Below the pieces are notes generated by a model. That model was not told where the DNA came from and did no database searches. It saw only the letters and a program-made list of their open reading frames with translations. From positions 3,348,001 through 3,412,000 of the forward strand of contig OY764869.1 of NCBI GenBank assembly GCA_963668585.1: a DNA stretch of 64,000 bases, read 5' to 3'. Position numbers and translations under genes: made by a program. Position 1 is the first letter of the stretch; every line of letters begins with the position of its first letter. Shown here one piece after another: positions 48,758-57,376 of the stretch. This DNA is from Bin87 sp963668585. GTDB lineage: Bacteria > Chloroflexota > Dehalococcoidia > Lucifugimonadales > UBA3495.

Positions 48758-49221
48758 TGATGAGATACCCCTTGTTGTACCGTATTTGCGACCATCAGGC
48801 TGGCGGCGCCGGTGATTATTCTATCCCCGCTGTTCGCATTGCGGACCTCAACGTTGCACGTTATCGCGGTTCCATGGTCCCCAGGCTCGCATTTGCTGAT
48901 CGAACCGCTGGCTTCGAGGGTCTCGTCGGGATACGCCGCACCGCGAAACCTCACCCGCAGATTCCCCGTGCCGAGCCAGTCGGCGCCGTAGGTCTGCGTC
49001 ATCATTTCCGATATCAACGCCAGCGTCAGCATCCCGTGGGCGATCACCCCGCCAAACCGGGTGCGCGCAGCGAAATCATCGTCGTGGTGTATCCGGTTGT
49101 CGTCGCCCGAAGCCGCCCGATAGGCGTTGATGCCATCCCTGGTAATCGTACGCCGCACGGCGGGCAGGGAGACGCCGGGGACAAGGTATTCGCCCAGGCA
49201 GGTTTCCAAGTTGGCGGCCAT
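48754..49221 (-). CDS. MaoC-family hydratase
   Basis: A 155-residue hotdog protein with an intact R-hydratase signature: ASGDDNRIHHDDDFAARTRFGGVIAHGML near residue 37, with the catalytic Asp and His. It probably hydrates an enoyl-CoA or enoyl-ACP. Together with the next hotdog gene upstream it may form a two-subunit (double hotdog) hydratase. It overlaps plsX by four bases. Confidence 0.88.
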   Translation of the reverse strand: MAANLETCLGEYLVPGVSLPAVRRTITRDGINAYRAASGDDNRIHHDDDFAARTRFGGVIAHGMLTLALISEMMTQTYGADWLGTGNLRVRFRGAAYPDETLEASGSISKCEPGDHGTAITCNVEVRNANSGDRIITGAASLMVANTVQQGVSHQ

Positions 49222-49234
49222 CGGATTCGACGAC

Positions 49235-49621
49235 CTACTCGCTCGCTTCGGCCGGAAGCAGCACTGTGGTCCGTCCCTGCTGAAATTCGAAGCCCGAATC
49301 AGCGTTGGCCGCTCTGTAATTGACCGTCAGGAATTTCAGGCCGCCACGTTCCCGCACCGGTTCCAACCGCGCTGTCGCCGAGATCTTAACGCCGGCGCGC
49401 GGAGCCTCGATGGTTTCAACGTCCTGCAGGCTGTGAATGGCGCCGTCCGGCAGCGACAGTCGTTCCAGCAGTCTGCCAACCACCCGCGCCGTGAGCATCA
49501 GGGGTGGCGCCATCCCGGCATCTTCGTACACCGCCAACTCGTCCCCCACGGCCTCCAGATACTCCCGTATCCCGTCGGCGGTGATTTCCCAGGTGCCCAA
49601 GTCTATCGAAGCGTCTTGCAC
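49235..49621 (-). CDS. hotdog-fold protein, FAS1-like dehydratase partner
   Basis: A 128-residue hotdog protein without the full hydratase dyad. ITADGIREYLEAVGDELAVYEDAGMAPPLM resembles the FAS1-like N-terminal half of double-hotdog hydratases, which is structural rather than catalytic. It ends 13 bases before the MaoC-type gene, so the two probably assemble as a heterodimer. It starts with GTG; no strong RBS is seen. Confidence 0.7.
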   Translation of the reverse strand: MQDASIDLGTWEITADGIREYLEAVGDELAVYEDAGMAPPLMLTARVVGRLLERLSLPDGAIHSLQDVETIEAPRAGVKISATARLEPVRERGGLKFLTVNYRAANADSGFEFQQGRTTVLLPAEASE

Positions 49622-49688
49622 GGTTTATCCACGGCGCGCTGTCCATATGTCGCCAGCCCACCCGGATACACTATACACCATCCCTGTC

Positions 49689-50936
49689 TCACCCTTGCGG
49701 CAGCCCGAAATCCTCCACCGCCATGCTCGAAAGATACTCCCCAATGGCCAGGGACGACGTGGCTCCGGGAGACGGCGCGTTCAGCACGTGCAGCGCTTTC
49801 TGGCCGCGCAGGATGTGGAAATCGTCGAGGATGGCCCCCGATGTTGACACCGCCTGCGCCCTGACTCCGCTCCCCCCGGGCTCCAGGTCCGACCTCTGAA
49901 TCTCGGGTATCAGCTTTTGCAGGTCGCCCACGAAGACCGACTTGCTGTAGGAGCGGTGCATTTCCTTCATTCCGGTGCGCCAGTGCTTTGCCGTCATCTT
50001 CCAGAACCCTGGAAACGCCAGCGCGCCGGCCGTTTCTCCCAGGCTGATGTCGCTCTTCCGGTAGCCTTCCCGTGCCCATGCCAGCACCGCGTTGGGCCCT
50101 GCCTCCACGTACCCATGGATGTTTCGGGTGTAATGCACCCCAAGAAACGGAAAACGCGGGTCGGGCACCGGATAAATCAACCCTTTGACCAGGTCGTGGC
50201 TCGATTCCACAAGCTTGTAGTATTCCCCGCGGAACGGAATGATGCGCACGTCGGTCTCTTCGCCCATCATCCGCGCCAGTTTATCGGCGTACAGCCCGCC
50301 GCAATTGATGACGTGTTTGGCCTGCACGGCGCCCCGCTCAGTTTCCAATGCGGCGCCGTCCGCCGTCTGCCGGGCCTGTTTCACCGCCGCCCCGGTGAAA
50401 ATGTCCCCGCCGGCGGTTTGGAATTTCCCGGCATAGGCGTTGGCCACCCGCACGTAATCAACGATCCCGGTATGCGGCGCCCACAGCGCGCGGACGCCTT
50501 TGGTGTGCGGTTCAATCTCGGACAGTCGCTCCGGCCCCACAATTTCAAGGTCTGGCACGCCGTTGGCTACACCGCGCTCATAAAGATCGTCCAGCCGGCC
50601 CAACTCGCTTTCGTGCGTGGCGACGATCACCTTTCCGCACGGGTCGTACTCGATCTCGTTTTCGTCGCAGAAAGCTATCAACCGATCCTTGCCGCCCACG
50701 CAGAATCGCGATTTCCACGAACCGGGCCGGTAGTAAATGCCGGAATGGATAACACCGCTGTTGTGGCCCGTCTGATGCTGCGCCAACTGCTCCTCTTTCT
50801 CAATCACAGCGACGGACAGATCGGGCGACCGTTCCAGCAACTGCATGGCGGTGGAAAGTCCTATGATGCCGCCGCCCACAATCGCCACATCGTAAGTGCG
50901 CGTCTCAACCGAGTTCATATTGCCGTTGGTCGCCAT
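49689..50936 (-). CDS. lhgO: L-2-hydroxyglutarate oxidase
   Basis: A 415-residue FAD oxidoreductase of the LhgO family, which oxidises L-2-hydroxyglutarate to 2-oxoglutarate. The dinucleotide motif VAIVGGGIIGLSTAMQL is near residue 20, followed by QTGHNSGVIHSGIYYRPGS near 65, a region typical of LhgO and related DAO-fold enzymes. ATG 50936 has GAGGGT upstream and is preferred over the GTG two codons before. Other glycerol-3-phosphate-type substrates are possible but less likely. Confidence 0.9.
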   Translation of the reverse strand: MATNGNMNSVETRTYDVAIVGGGIIGLSTAMQLLERSPDLSVAVIEKEEQLAQHQTGHNSGVIHSGIYYRPGSWKSRFCVGGKDRLIAFCDENEIEYDPCGKVIVATHESELGRLDDLYERGVANGVPDLEIVGPERLSEIEPHTKGVRALWAPHTGIVDYVRVANAYAGKFQTAGGDIFTGAAVKQARQTADGAALETERGAVQAKHVINCGGLYADKLARMMGEETDVRIIPFRGEYYKLVESSHDLVKGLIYPVPDPRFPFLGVHYTRNIHGYVEAGPNAVLAWAREGYRKSDISLGETAGALAFPGFWKMTAKHWRTGMKEMHRSYSKSVFVGDLQKLIPEIQRSDLEPGGSGVRAQAVSTSGAILDDFHILRGQKALHVLNAPSPGATSSLAIGEYLSSMAVEDFGLPQG

Positions 50937-51165
50937 GATCACCCTCTAATCCGTTGCGTTTGCGAACAATCTGATCGCCGGCAGTTTGGCAAAACCGCTT
51001 CTTCGGCGCAAGTACCCCAGCCTGGACGCCCACCTGCACAGCCTTCACAGTGCTTCTGATGGCGGCCAGCAGCAACGCTGCAATAACCGCGACCGTGAGG
51101 TTGACCGCGAGCAGGCCGTAGCACACCCGGTATGACCATGGGGGTTGTGCTCCGTCAGCGGACAT
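50905..51165 (-). CDS. small single-pass membrane protein, uncertain
   Basis: An 86-residue frame whose N-terminal half looks like a real membrane segment (YGLLAVNLTVAVIAALLLAAI, residues 16-36) followed by a basic stretch. The last part overlaps the first 32 bases of lhgO in another frame. The RBS (GAGG, 14 bases away) is weak. The membrane helix is clean, but the gene could be chance coding; I do not recognise it. Confidence 0.38.
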   Translation of the reverse strand: MSADGAQPPWSYRVCYGLLAVNLTVAVIAALLLAAIRSTVKAVQVGVQAGVLAPKKRFCQTAGDQIVRKRNGLEGDHGDQRQYELG

Positions 51166-51521
51166 TGCGGGACAGTCCTCGCGGGTTACTCACCTTGGTG
51201 TCACCAACAATTGGGTTGCTGTGTGGCGCACGGTCGATATCCCCGCGTTCTTCCGCACGAGCGTCGCTTGCATGATCCCCGGTTGTATGGTCTGGTTCAT
51301 CTCACGCCGCAGGCCGATGATGCGCCCGGCGCACCAACATTCCCGACCGACGCATCTCCCACCCGGTGCCGCGTTGCGAAATTATACACCTGCCGACCCG
51401 TGCGCCCCTCACGCGTACCAAGTTTGCCGTTGCAATTCACTCGGTTGAATCCTCAAACCCGTCGCTCCTGCGCAAGCGGGAGCCTTGCAACCGCAGGGCC
51501 ATTCGATCATTGACCATAGAC
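51166..51521. other. intergenic stretch with no gene
   Basis: Between the small membrane gene and repeat copy B I see no supported gene. Near the end, 51464-51483 holds an imperfect inverted repeat (GCTCC TGCGCAAGC GGGAGC) of the kind seen in bacterial intergenic repeats. Confidence 0.5.
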
Positions 51522-51660
51522 AAGGTAGTCCGCTCATCATAAGGCAGTCCGCTCATCATGAGCCTGTCGAAGAAGAGCGGACGGTGAGCAGGGAACCGTG
51601 CCGGCAACAGCAATCGCCTTTTGCCAGGATAATCGAATGGCCCTGCCAGGAACCGATCGA
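51522..51660. repeat. dispersed intergenic repeat, copy B, with tandem 19-mer
   Basis: This stretch matches copy A (19692-19806) over most of its length, including CAGGGAA, TTTTGCCAGGA and AATCGAA blocks in the same order. Its left end contains a tandem duplication: AAGGTAGTCCGCTCATCAT (51522-51540) followed by AAGGCAGTCCGCTCATCAT (51541-51559). Copy A has the unit once. A further ATTCCCGCTTTCGCGAG hairpin-like string lies just after it near 51700. The segment 51661-51849 shows no gene. Confidence 0.65.
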
Positions 51661-51849
51661 TGAGGAGACTTGGCAAGGTGTTTGACGCTTACAATTACCG
51701 GATTCCCGCTTTCGCGAGATTGACGGTGCGTAAAAGCCAATGACGGCCGGTAGATACGAACTGTTGTGATGACCGGCGATGAAACCGGGTACGCATGAGC
51801 GGGCGCCCGCGTTGCGCTGGCCCGCGCCCATCGCTATCCTTACCGGGCC

Positions 51850-53172
51850 ATGACTACTACCCAAGCCGATTTCTCGCGGCAGATCGCCGGGTTTGCCGCC
51901 CACGCCGCCCGGAACCCGGACGCATTGCCTCCTCCAGTCGCCTACCTCTGCCGCGACATGATGATCAACGCGGCCGCTGCTGCCCTGGCCGGCGCTGCCC
52001 ATCCCGACAGTATCGCCCTGTCCCGCATGGTGCGCTCCATGGGCGGCAACGGACGCAGCACCATCATCGGCATGGGCCAGCGCACTTCGCCCATCTATGC
52101 GGCCCTGGTCAATGGGACCCTGATACGCCTGCTCGATTACGACGACAACCTGGCGGATCACGGCACGCCCGGCACGCTTCCCACCAACCCCACCGCCGCC
52201 GTGTTTCCCGGCGTCATGGCGCTGGGAGAGATGCACGGCAGCGCGGGCAACCTGGTGCTGACTGCCTTCGCGGTTGGATGCGAGGTCATCGCCCGCCTGT
52301 CCGCCGTTCCCGAAGTTGCGCCGGCGGCCGGCGCCATCGGAGCGGCGGCGGCCTCGGCCATGCTGCTCAACCCCGAGGAAACTTCGATAGCCAACGCCGT
52401 GGCGCTGGCGGCGGCGGTTTCCAACTCAGGAACAACCTACCGGTCGGCGGGAGCATCCGCCCTGGCCTGCGGCCACTCGGCAATGCACGGCGTGATGGCC
52501 TCCACCATCGCAGCCGAGGAAATCACCGCCGCGCCGGCCAACAACGTGCCAGCCCACGATGCGCTGGCCGACCTGGGCCGATCCTGGCAACTGACCGACT
52601 CCGGCGTCACCATCCGCCTGTATCCCTGCCATCCGGCCGGCCACAGCATCATCGACGCCGTGCTGGGTCTCGTCCAGCTCCACCGGTTCACTCCCGACGA
52701 CATCGCGTCGGTACACGTTGGAGTCCCCAGCGAAACGCTGCTGGAGTTGCCACACGTTCTGCCCGAGGACGGCTGGCAGGCCCGCACATCCATCGGTTTC
52801 ATCGCGGCGGCGACCCTGTGCCATGGCCAGCCCCTCATCAACTTCTTCTCTGATGCCGCCGTGCGCGACGAGGGCGTCCGCGCCGTCATGGGACGTATCT
52901 CCGTGGAGGCCACGCTTTCAAAGACCCCGCTGGCGTCTCATCCGGCCGAAGTGGTCGTCACGCTCAGGGATGGCAGCGACCTGCGACACCGGGTTGACCA
53001 CGCTCGCGGTACTCCCGCAATGCCGTTGGACCCCGAAGAACTGGAAGCAAAATTCCTATACTGCACGCGCTACATCCTCCCCGCCGATCACATCGACGAA
53101 GCCATCGCCAGTTTTCGCGGCATCGCCGAAATCGAAAACGTAACCGGCATGGTTTCCGTCCTCGGCGGCTGA
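51850..53172 (+). CDS. MmgE/PrpD family protein
   Basis: A 440-residue protein of the MmgE/PrpD superfamily, whose studied members are 2-methylcitrate dehydratase and cis-aconitate/itaconate-type enzymes. YAALVNGTLIRLLDYDDNLADHGTPGTLPTNPTAAVFPGVMALGE near residue 78 is the conserved active-site region. Real substrate is unknown, as most family members in environmental genomes are uncharacterised. A second member (59039-60412) has a different sequence. It shares a strand with the quinone oxidoreductase 64 bases downstream. Confidence 0.9.
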   Translation: MTTTQADFSRQIAGFAAHAARNPDALPPPVAYLCRDMMINAAAAALAGAAHPDSIALSRMVRSMGGNGRSTIIGMGQRTSPIYAALVNGTLIRLLDYDDNLADHGTPGTLPTNPTAAVFPGVMALGEMHGSAGNLVLTAFAVGCEVIARLSAVPEVAPAAGAIGAAAASAMLLNPEETSIANAVALAAAVSNSGTTYRSAGASALACGHSAMHGVMASTIAAEEITAAPANNVPAHDALADLGRSWQLTDSGVTIRLYPCHPAGHSIIDAVLGLVQLHRFTPDDIASVHVGVPSETLLELPHVLPEDGWQARTSIGFIAAATLCHGQPLINFFSDAAVRDEGVRAVMGRISVEATLSKTPLASHPAEVVVTLRDGSDLRHRVDHARGTPAMPLDPEELEAKFLYCTRYILPADHIDEAIASFRGIAEIENVTGMVSVLGG

Positions 53173-53236
53173 CCAAGCCAATCCAATTCCTGCGCATCCC
53201 GTCCATCGAAGCAGCACCACAACCGGAGGCAACACC

Positions 53237-54205
53237 ATGAAAGGCATCCGCGCCTACGAAGTCGGCGGCCCCGAAGTCCTGAAATATGAAGATATGCCCG
53301 AACCGTCGCCGGCCCCGGGCCAGGCCGTCGTATCCATCCGCAACATTGGCGTCAATTACACCGACGTGTCCAGCCGCAAGGGCACCAACCCGCCGGCAGC
53401 GTTTCCCTGGACACCGGGCCGCGAGGCTTCGGGCGTCGTGACCGCCATCGGCGAAGGCGTTACCGAGGTGTCGGTCGGTGACCGCGTGGCCTACGCGATG
53501 CACACCGGTTCCTATGCCGAACAGCAGGCCGTTCCCGCCTGGCTGCTGGTGCCCATTCCCGACACCATGGATTTCGATATGGGCGCGGCCACGCTGCTCC
53601 AGTGCATGACCGCTCACTTCCTCGTCAACGACATCGTACCGTTGCAAGCCGGCCAGAGCGCCCTGGTTCACGCCGGCGCCGGTGGGATGGGCCTGCTGCT
53701 CATCCAGATGCTGAAACGCATGGGCCTGCACGTGTACACCACCGTTTCCACCGACGACAAGGCCGCCCTCGCCAGCAACGCCGGCGCGGATGACGTCATC
53801 CTCTACACGCGCCAGGACTTCGAGGAAGAAATCCGCAGGATGACCAACGGCGAAGGTGTGAAGATCATCTACGACGCAGTCGGCGCAACCACCTTCGAGA
53901 AGGGCCTGCGCATCCTGGGACGCCGGGGCTGCATGGCCCTGTACGGACAGGCCGGCGGCCCCGTTGGCACGGTGGATTCAGCGGCCCTGCGCAACGGATC
54001 CCTCCTGCTGACGCGCCCGTCCCTCGGCGACTTCACCGCTACGCGACCCGAACTGCTGCAGCGCGCCGAAGAGTGCTTGGATTGGGTGCAATCCGGCCAC
54101 GTCAGGCTCAACGTCACCCTCAACCTCCCCCTCGCCGAAGCCGCCGAAGCCCACCGCCGCCTGGAAGGACGGGCAACAACTGGGAAGATTCTGCTGACAC
54201 CGTAG
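53237..54205 (+). CDS. zinc-free quinone oxidoreductase (MDR family)
   Basis: A 322-residue medium-chain dehydrogenase/reductase without the zinc ligands, like QorA/zeta-crystallin NADPH:quinone reductases. GVNYTDVSSRKG near residue 38, the cofactor loop HAGAGGMGLLLIQMLKRMG near 148 and VKIIYDAVGATTFEKGL near 210 are typical. ACCGGAGG stands before the ATG. It may act on a quinone or an alpha,beta-unsaturated acyl compound; its place beside an MmgE/PrpD gene suggests organic-acid catabolism (inference). Confidence 0.9.
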   Translation: MKGIRAYEVGGPEVLKYEDMPEPSPAPGQAVVSIRNIGVNYTDVSSRKGTNPPAAFPWTPGREASGVVTAIGEGVTEVSVGDRVAYAMHTGSYAEQQAVPAWLLVPIPDTMDFDMGAATLLQCMTAHFLVNDIVPLQAGQSALVHAGAGGMGLLLIQMLKRMGLHVYTTVSTDDKAALASNAGADDVILYTRQDFEEEIRRMTNGEGVKIIYDAVGATTFEKGLRILGRRGCMALYGQAGGPVGTVDSAALRNGSLLLTRPSLGDFTATRPELLQRAEECLDWVQSGHVRLNVTLNLPLAEAAEAHRRLEGRATTGKILLTP

Positions 54206-54286
54206 TGTTAACATCACCAAGGAGTCGAATTGCGGCAAACAGCGTGATTGGATTGGTGAAATGCTGGGCGAAGGAAACCTGAGACC

Positions 54287-55048
54287 ATGAACAAATGCAA
54301 TTGCGGATCAAATTATTTCGACGACGCGAAATATTGGAGCGTTTTGCCGGTGCATAACGGTTTGCAGGATGAAAATCGGTCAGCGTTCCACGTGGTTTAT
54401 GTATCTTGTTGCCCAAACTGTCGTGGACCAATCATAAAAGCCGACTACGCAGATCTAAATTACTTGGTCCGCAGTTTCCACACGTGGTCCCCAGCACACA
54501 TCAGTCCAAAAAGTTTTTTGATTACAGATCTCATCGCACGCTCACGGCAAATTTACCCACCGTCCAGTGTGTCTACGCGGTCAGAAATCGACTTGCTTGG
54601 CGTTCCAGAACTTATTTCAAGAGATTACCGTATCGCCCTCAAGGTCCTCGATGATCCCGAGACGTACCCATATGCCAATGTGCTAGCCCGCCGTTCGTTG
54701 GAAACCTCACTGGAAAAGTATCGAAAGGGCGGAGAGCGTGTTGGACTAGGCACTTTGATCGACAGATTGTTGGCGGATACTGAAAGCGGATTGTCTAAAC
54801 CCTTGCTGGACAGTCTGGACGCTATCCGCAAACTTGGTGATATGGAAGCTCACCATTTCCTAAATGGAGACGGGGAGATCGTCGAAGTAACCAAGCAAGA
54901 AACTGCTTGGAACATCAGCATCTTGGAACGGTTCCTACAGGACTGGTACGTGCGGCCAGCGGAGGATGCAGCATTTCGCGATGGTTTGGAAGGAAAATTG
55001 AGCTCCCTTACCAACGCGGATAACAGGCCGCTCAAGCAACCACCGTAA
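54287..55048 (+). CDS. DUF4145-domain protein, low GC
   Basis: A 253-residue protein. The N-terminus has Cys pairs (MNKCNCGS and SCCPNCRGPI) that could bind zinc. The C-terminal region from about residue 115 matches DUF4145: PYANVLARRSLETSLEKYRK, then LLDSLDAIRKLGDMEAHHF, an HEPN-like helical pattern. DUF4145 proteins are often in defence or accessory islands. The gene's base composition is visibly lower in GC than all its neighbours, which suggests transfer. It stands alone ahead of the trp leader. Function unknown. Confidence 0.82.
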   Translation: MNKCNCGSNYFDDAKYWSVLPVHNGLQDENRSAFHVVYVSCCPNCRGPIIKADYADLNYLVRSFHTWSPAHISPKSFLITDLIARSRQIYPPSSVSTRSEIDLLGVPELISRDYRIALKVLDDPETYPYANVLARRSLETSLEKYRKGGERVGLGTLIDRLLADTESGLSKPLLDSLDAIRKLGDMEAHHFLNGDGEIVEVTKQETAWNISILERFLQDWYVRPAEDAAFRDGLEGKLSSLTNADNRPLKQPP

Positions 55049-55087
55049 TAGCATGTCTCAAATTGACGAAACCAACCCATCGCTACA

Positions 55088-55116
55088 TTGACGCCCCAAC
55101 CCCTCCACCATACAAT
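55088..55116 (+). promoter_or_regulatory. trp operon promoter
   Basis: TTGACG, 17-base spacer, TACAAT. The start of transcription would lie near 55123, just at the 5' end of the T-box leader. Confidence 0.65.
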
Positions 55117-55122
55117 TGTTTG

Positions 55123-55378
55123 CACAAATCCGAATAATCAACCGCTGTGAAGGGGATTAGTAAGCGTCCAGCGAGGCCCAGAGAGCCGGGGTTGCTGTGA
55201 ACCGGCGCCAGGCGCAGACGTCGAATGGACCCCGGAGCCGTCCGCCGAAAGGACTCTGCCGCGCCTGGTGCGGTCCGAAGTAGGTCGGACCGCGTGGGCC
55301 GCGTTACCCGCCCGACCAACACCGCACGCAGGGTGGCATTGCGACCATTTGGCTCGTCCCTCAGGGGACGGGCTTTTT
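55123..55378 (+). promoter_or_regulatory. tryptophan T-box leader with terminator, controls trpE
   Basis: A T-box riboswitch. Stem I holds AGAGAGCCGGGGTTGCTGTG (55180 onwards), the standard AG-bulge/distal-loop region, and GAATGGACC with TGG (55226-55228) as the specifier codon for Trp. The antiterminator has the T-box AGGGTGGCATTGCGACC (55330-55346); its TGGC can pair with a GCCA acceptor end, and bacterial tRNA-Trp has a G discriminator. The terminator stem CTCGTCCC/GGGACGGG (55353-55372) is followed by CTTTTTC. Uncharged tRNA-Trp should stabilise the antiterminator and raise trpE expression. Confidence 0.9.
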
Positions 55379-55416
55379 CTTTTGCTTCCTGCTTCAACCA
55401 GAATGGACATCACATA

Positions 55417-56877
55417 GTGCCTACCTATTACCCTTCATTGGAACAGGTCCGCTCAATGGCCGGTCAGGGCAACCTTTGCCCGATATACAGCGCCATCAAC
55501 GCCGACTTGGAGACACCGGTGTCGGCTTACCTGAAGGTCGCCCGTCCGCCTTACTCCTTCCTGCTGGAATCCGTGGCCGGCGGTGAGCGTATCGGCCGGT
55601 ACAGTTTCATCGGAACCGAACCATACGACGTGTTCAGCACCGGCGCCGATCAACCATCCGGCCCGGTTGACCCGTTGACCCTGGTGCAGCGGGAGATGGA
55701 CTCATTCAAACTGATCCCGGTGGAGGGTCTGCCGCCCTTCCACGGCGGGGGCGTGGGCTACGTAGCCTACGACGCCGTGCATTATTTCGAGCCGCGCGTG
55801 CCCATGTTGGAGTCAGACCCCCAGGGCCTGCCCGAGTCGGTGTTCATGTTCACCGATACGCTGTTGGTCTTCGACCACCTGCGCCACGACATCAAGGTGG
55901 TCAGCCACGCTCGGCTCGATGGTGGCGACATCGAAACGGCCTACAACGAGGCCACCGCCAAAATCGAGCGGATGGTGGACCGGCTTTCCCGGCCGCTGGA
56001 AATCCCGCCCGAATTGTTGGCCCAACCCACCATGCCGTCGGTCGGCGAAGCGCAATCCAATTTCACAATCCCGGAATACGAAGCCATCGTGGACAAGTGC
56101 GTTGAGTACATCTATGCCGGGGACGTGATCCAGGTTGTCAACTCCCAACGGTTCAGCCGGCGCACCGACGCGCACCCGTTCCAGATTTATCGGGCCCTGC
56201 GAGGCAGCAACCCATCACCCTACATGTACTACCTGGACCTCAACGGCTTCCAGATTGTCGGCGCCGCAATCGAAACCGTGGCCACCGTACACGACGGCGT
56301 CGTAGCCACCCACCCCATCGCCGGCACCCGCCCTCGCGGACAGACGCCGGCCGAGGACGCCGCGCTGGAAGAGGAACTCAAAGGCAGCGAAAAACAACAG
56401 GCCGAACACATCATGCTGCTTGACCTGGGCCGCAACGATATTGGTCGCGTCAGCGTCCCCGGCACCGTCAACGTCACCCAGTACATGGACGTGGAGCGAT
56501 TCTCCCACGTCATGCACCTGGTGTCCCATGTGGAAGGCCAACTGCGCCCCGACATGACAACCTACGATGCGCTCCGTGCCTGCTTCCCGGCCGGCACCGT
56601 TTCCGGCGCCCCCAAGATTCGCGCCATGGAAATCATCGCCGAGGTGGAACAGGAACGTCGCGGCCCCTACGGCGGCGCGGTGGCCTACTTCAGTTACAAC
56701 GGCAACATGGACACCGCGCTCGTTCTCCGCACCGGCGTTTTCAAGGACGGCATCATGTACGTCCAGGCCGGCGGCGGCGTGGTCGCCGACAGCGTCGCTG
56801 AGGACGAGTACATGGAAACCCGCCACAAGTCCGGCGCCATGATGCGCGCCATCGACGTTGCCGAGGGCGCACCGTAG
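55417..56877 (+). CDS. trpE: anthranilate synthase component I
   Basis: A 486-residue TrpE, which makes anthranilate from chorismate. Chorismate-binding signatures include SPYMYYLDLNGFQIVGA near residue 268, THPIAGTRPRGQT near 298 and the FPAGTVSGAPKIRAMEII segment near 390. The start is GTG 55417, 39 bases after the T-box terminator; the open frame goes back into the T-box itself, so a longer start is impossible in practice. The RBS is poor (only GGAC). PabB or isochorismate synthases are alternatives, but the Trp T-box settles it. Confidence 0.93.
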   Translation: MPTYYPSLEQVRSMAGQGNLCPIYSAINADLETPVSAYLKVARPPYSFLLESVAGGERIGRYSFIGTEPYDVFSTGADQPSGPVDPLTLVQREMDSFKLIPVEGLPPFHGGGVGYVAYDAVHYFEPRVPMLESDPQGLPESVFMFTDTLLVFDHLRHDIKVVSHARLDGGDIETAYNEATAKIERMVDRLSRPLEIPPELLAQPTMPSVGEAQSNFTIPEYEAIVDKCVEYIYAGDVIQVVNSQRFSRRTDAHPFQIYRALRGSNPSPYMYYLDLNGFQIVGAAIETVATVHDGVVATHPIAGTRPRGQTPAEDAALEEELKGSEKQQAEHIMLLDLGRNDIGRVSVPGTVNVTQYMDVERFSHVMHLVSHVEGQLRPDMTTYDALRACFPAGTVSGAPKIRAMEIIAEVEQERRGPYGGAVAYFSYNGNMDTALVLRTGVFKDGIMYVQAGGGVVADSVAEDEYMETRHKSGAMMRAIDVAEGAP

Positions 56878-56935
56878 CGCATCCGAATATCCTGTCAAAC
56901 CTGTACATCGAAGCAAAGCAGACCCGGAGGCCAAA

Positions 56936-57376
56936 ATGCTCAAATCATTCTTCCACACCGGTTTCATCGTCAAAGACCTGGAGGCTGCCGTCGCCTTCTA
57001 TTCCGATGTGCTGGGCCTGAACCTCACCATGCGTACCGAGCGTACCGGCGACTTCCCCACCACCTTGCTCGGATTCCCGGACACTCACATCAAGGGCGCG
57101 TTCTTCGACATGGGCGACGGCCACCAACTTGAACTCATCCAGTACATCAACCCCGAGGGCGGAGTCGCCGACTTCGACAAGAACGACGTTCGCGCCGCTC
57201 ACCTGGCCTTCTTCGTCGAGGACATCGACGCGTTCTACGAAAACACCCGCAACCGCGGGCTCATCTACCCCACTCCACCGGTCCCCATGTACGACGATTC
57301 CGGCAACCTCGTCCGCAAGGCGTCCTACTGCCAGGACCCCGACGGCAACTGGCTGGAACTGGTGGAGCTTTACTGA
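56936..57376 (+). CDS. VOC/glyoxalase-fold protein between trpE and trpG
   Basis: A 146-residue glyoxalase/bleomycin-resistance-fold protein. It has the two-module VOC pattern: FFHTGFIVKDLEAAVAFYSDVLGL at the start (His7-type metal position), then LELIQYI and AHLAFFVEDIDAFYEN near 90, and DPDGNWLELVELY at the end (Glu ligand). Active metal-dependent members are lyases, isomerases or dioxygenases. It starts after CGGAGG and overlaps trpG by one base (TGATG), so all three are one operon. A role in Trp synthesis is not expected from any known enzyme. Confidence 0.85.
   Translation: MLKSFFHTGFIVKDLEAAVAFYSDVLGLNLTMRTERTGDFPTTLLGFPDTHIKGAFFDMGDGHQLELIQYINPEGGVADFDKNDVRAAHLAFFVEDIDAFYENTRNRGLIYPTPPVPMYDDSGNLVRKASYCQDPDGNWLELVELY

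Noticed and set aside
55225..55416. An N-terminal extension of trpE through the leader
   Set aside because: The extension lies in the T-box antiterminator and terminator; it is open only by chance.
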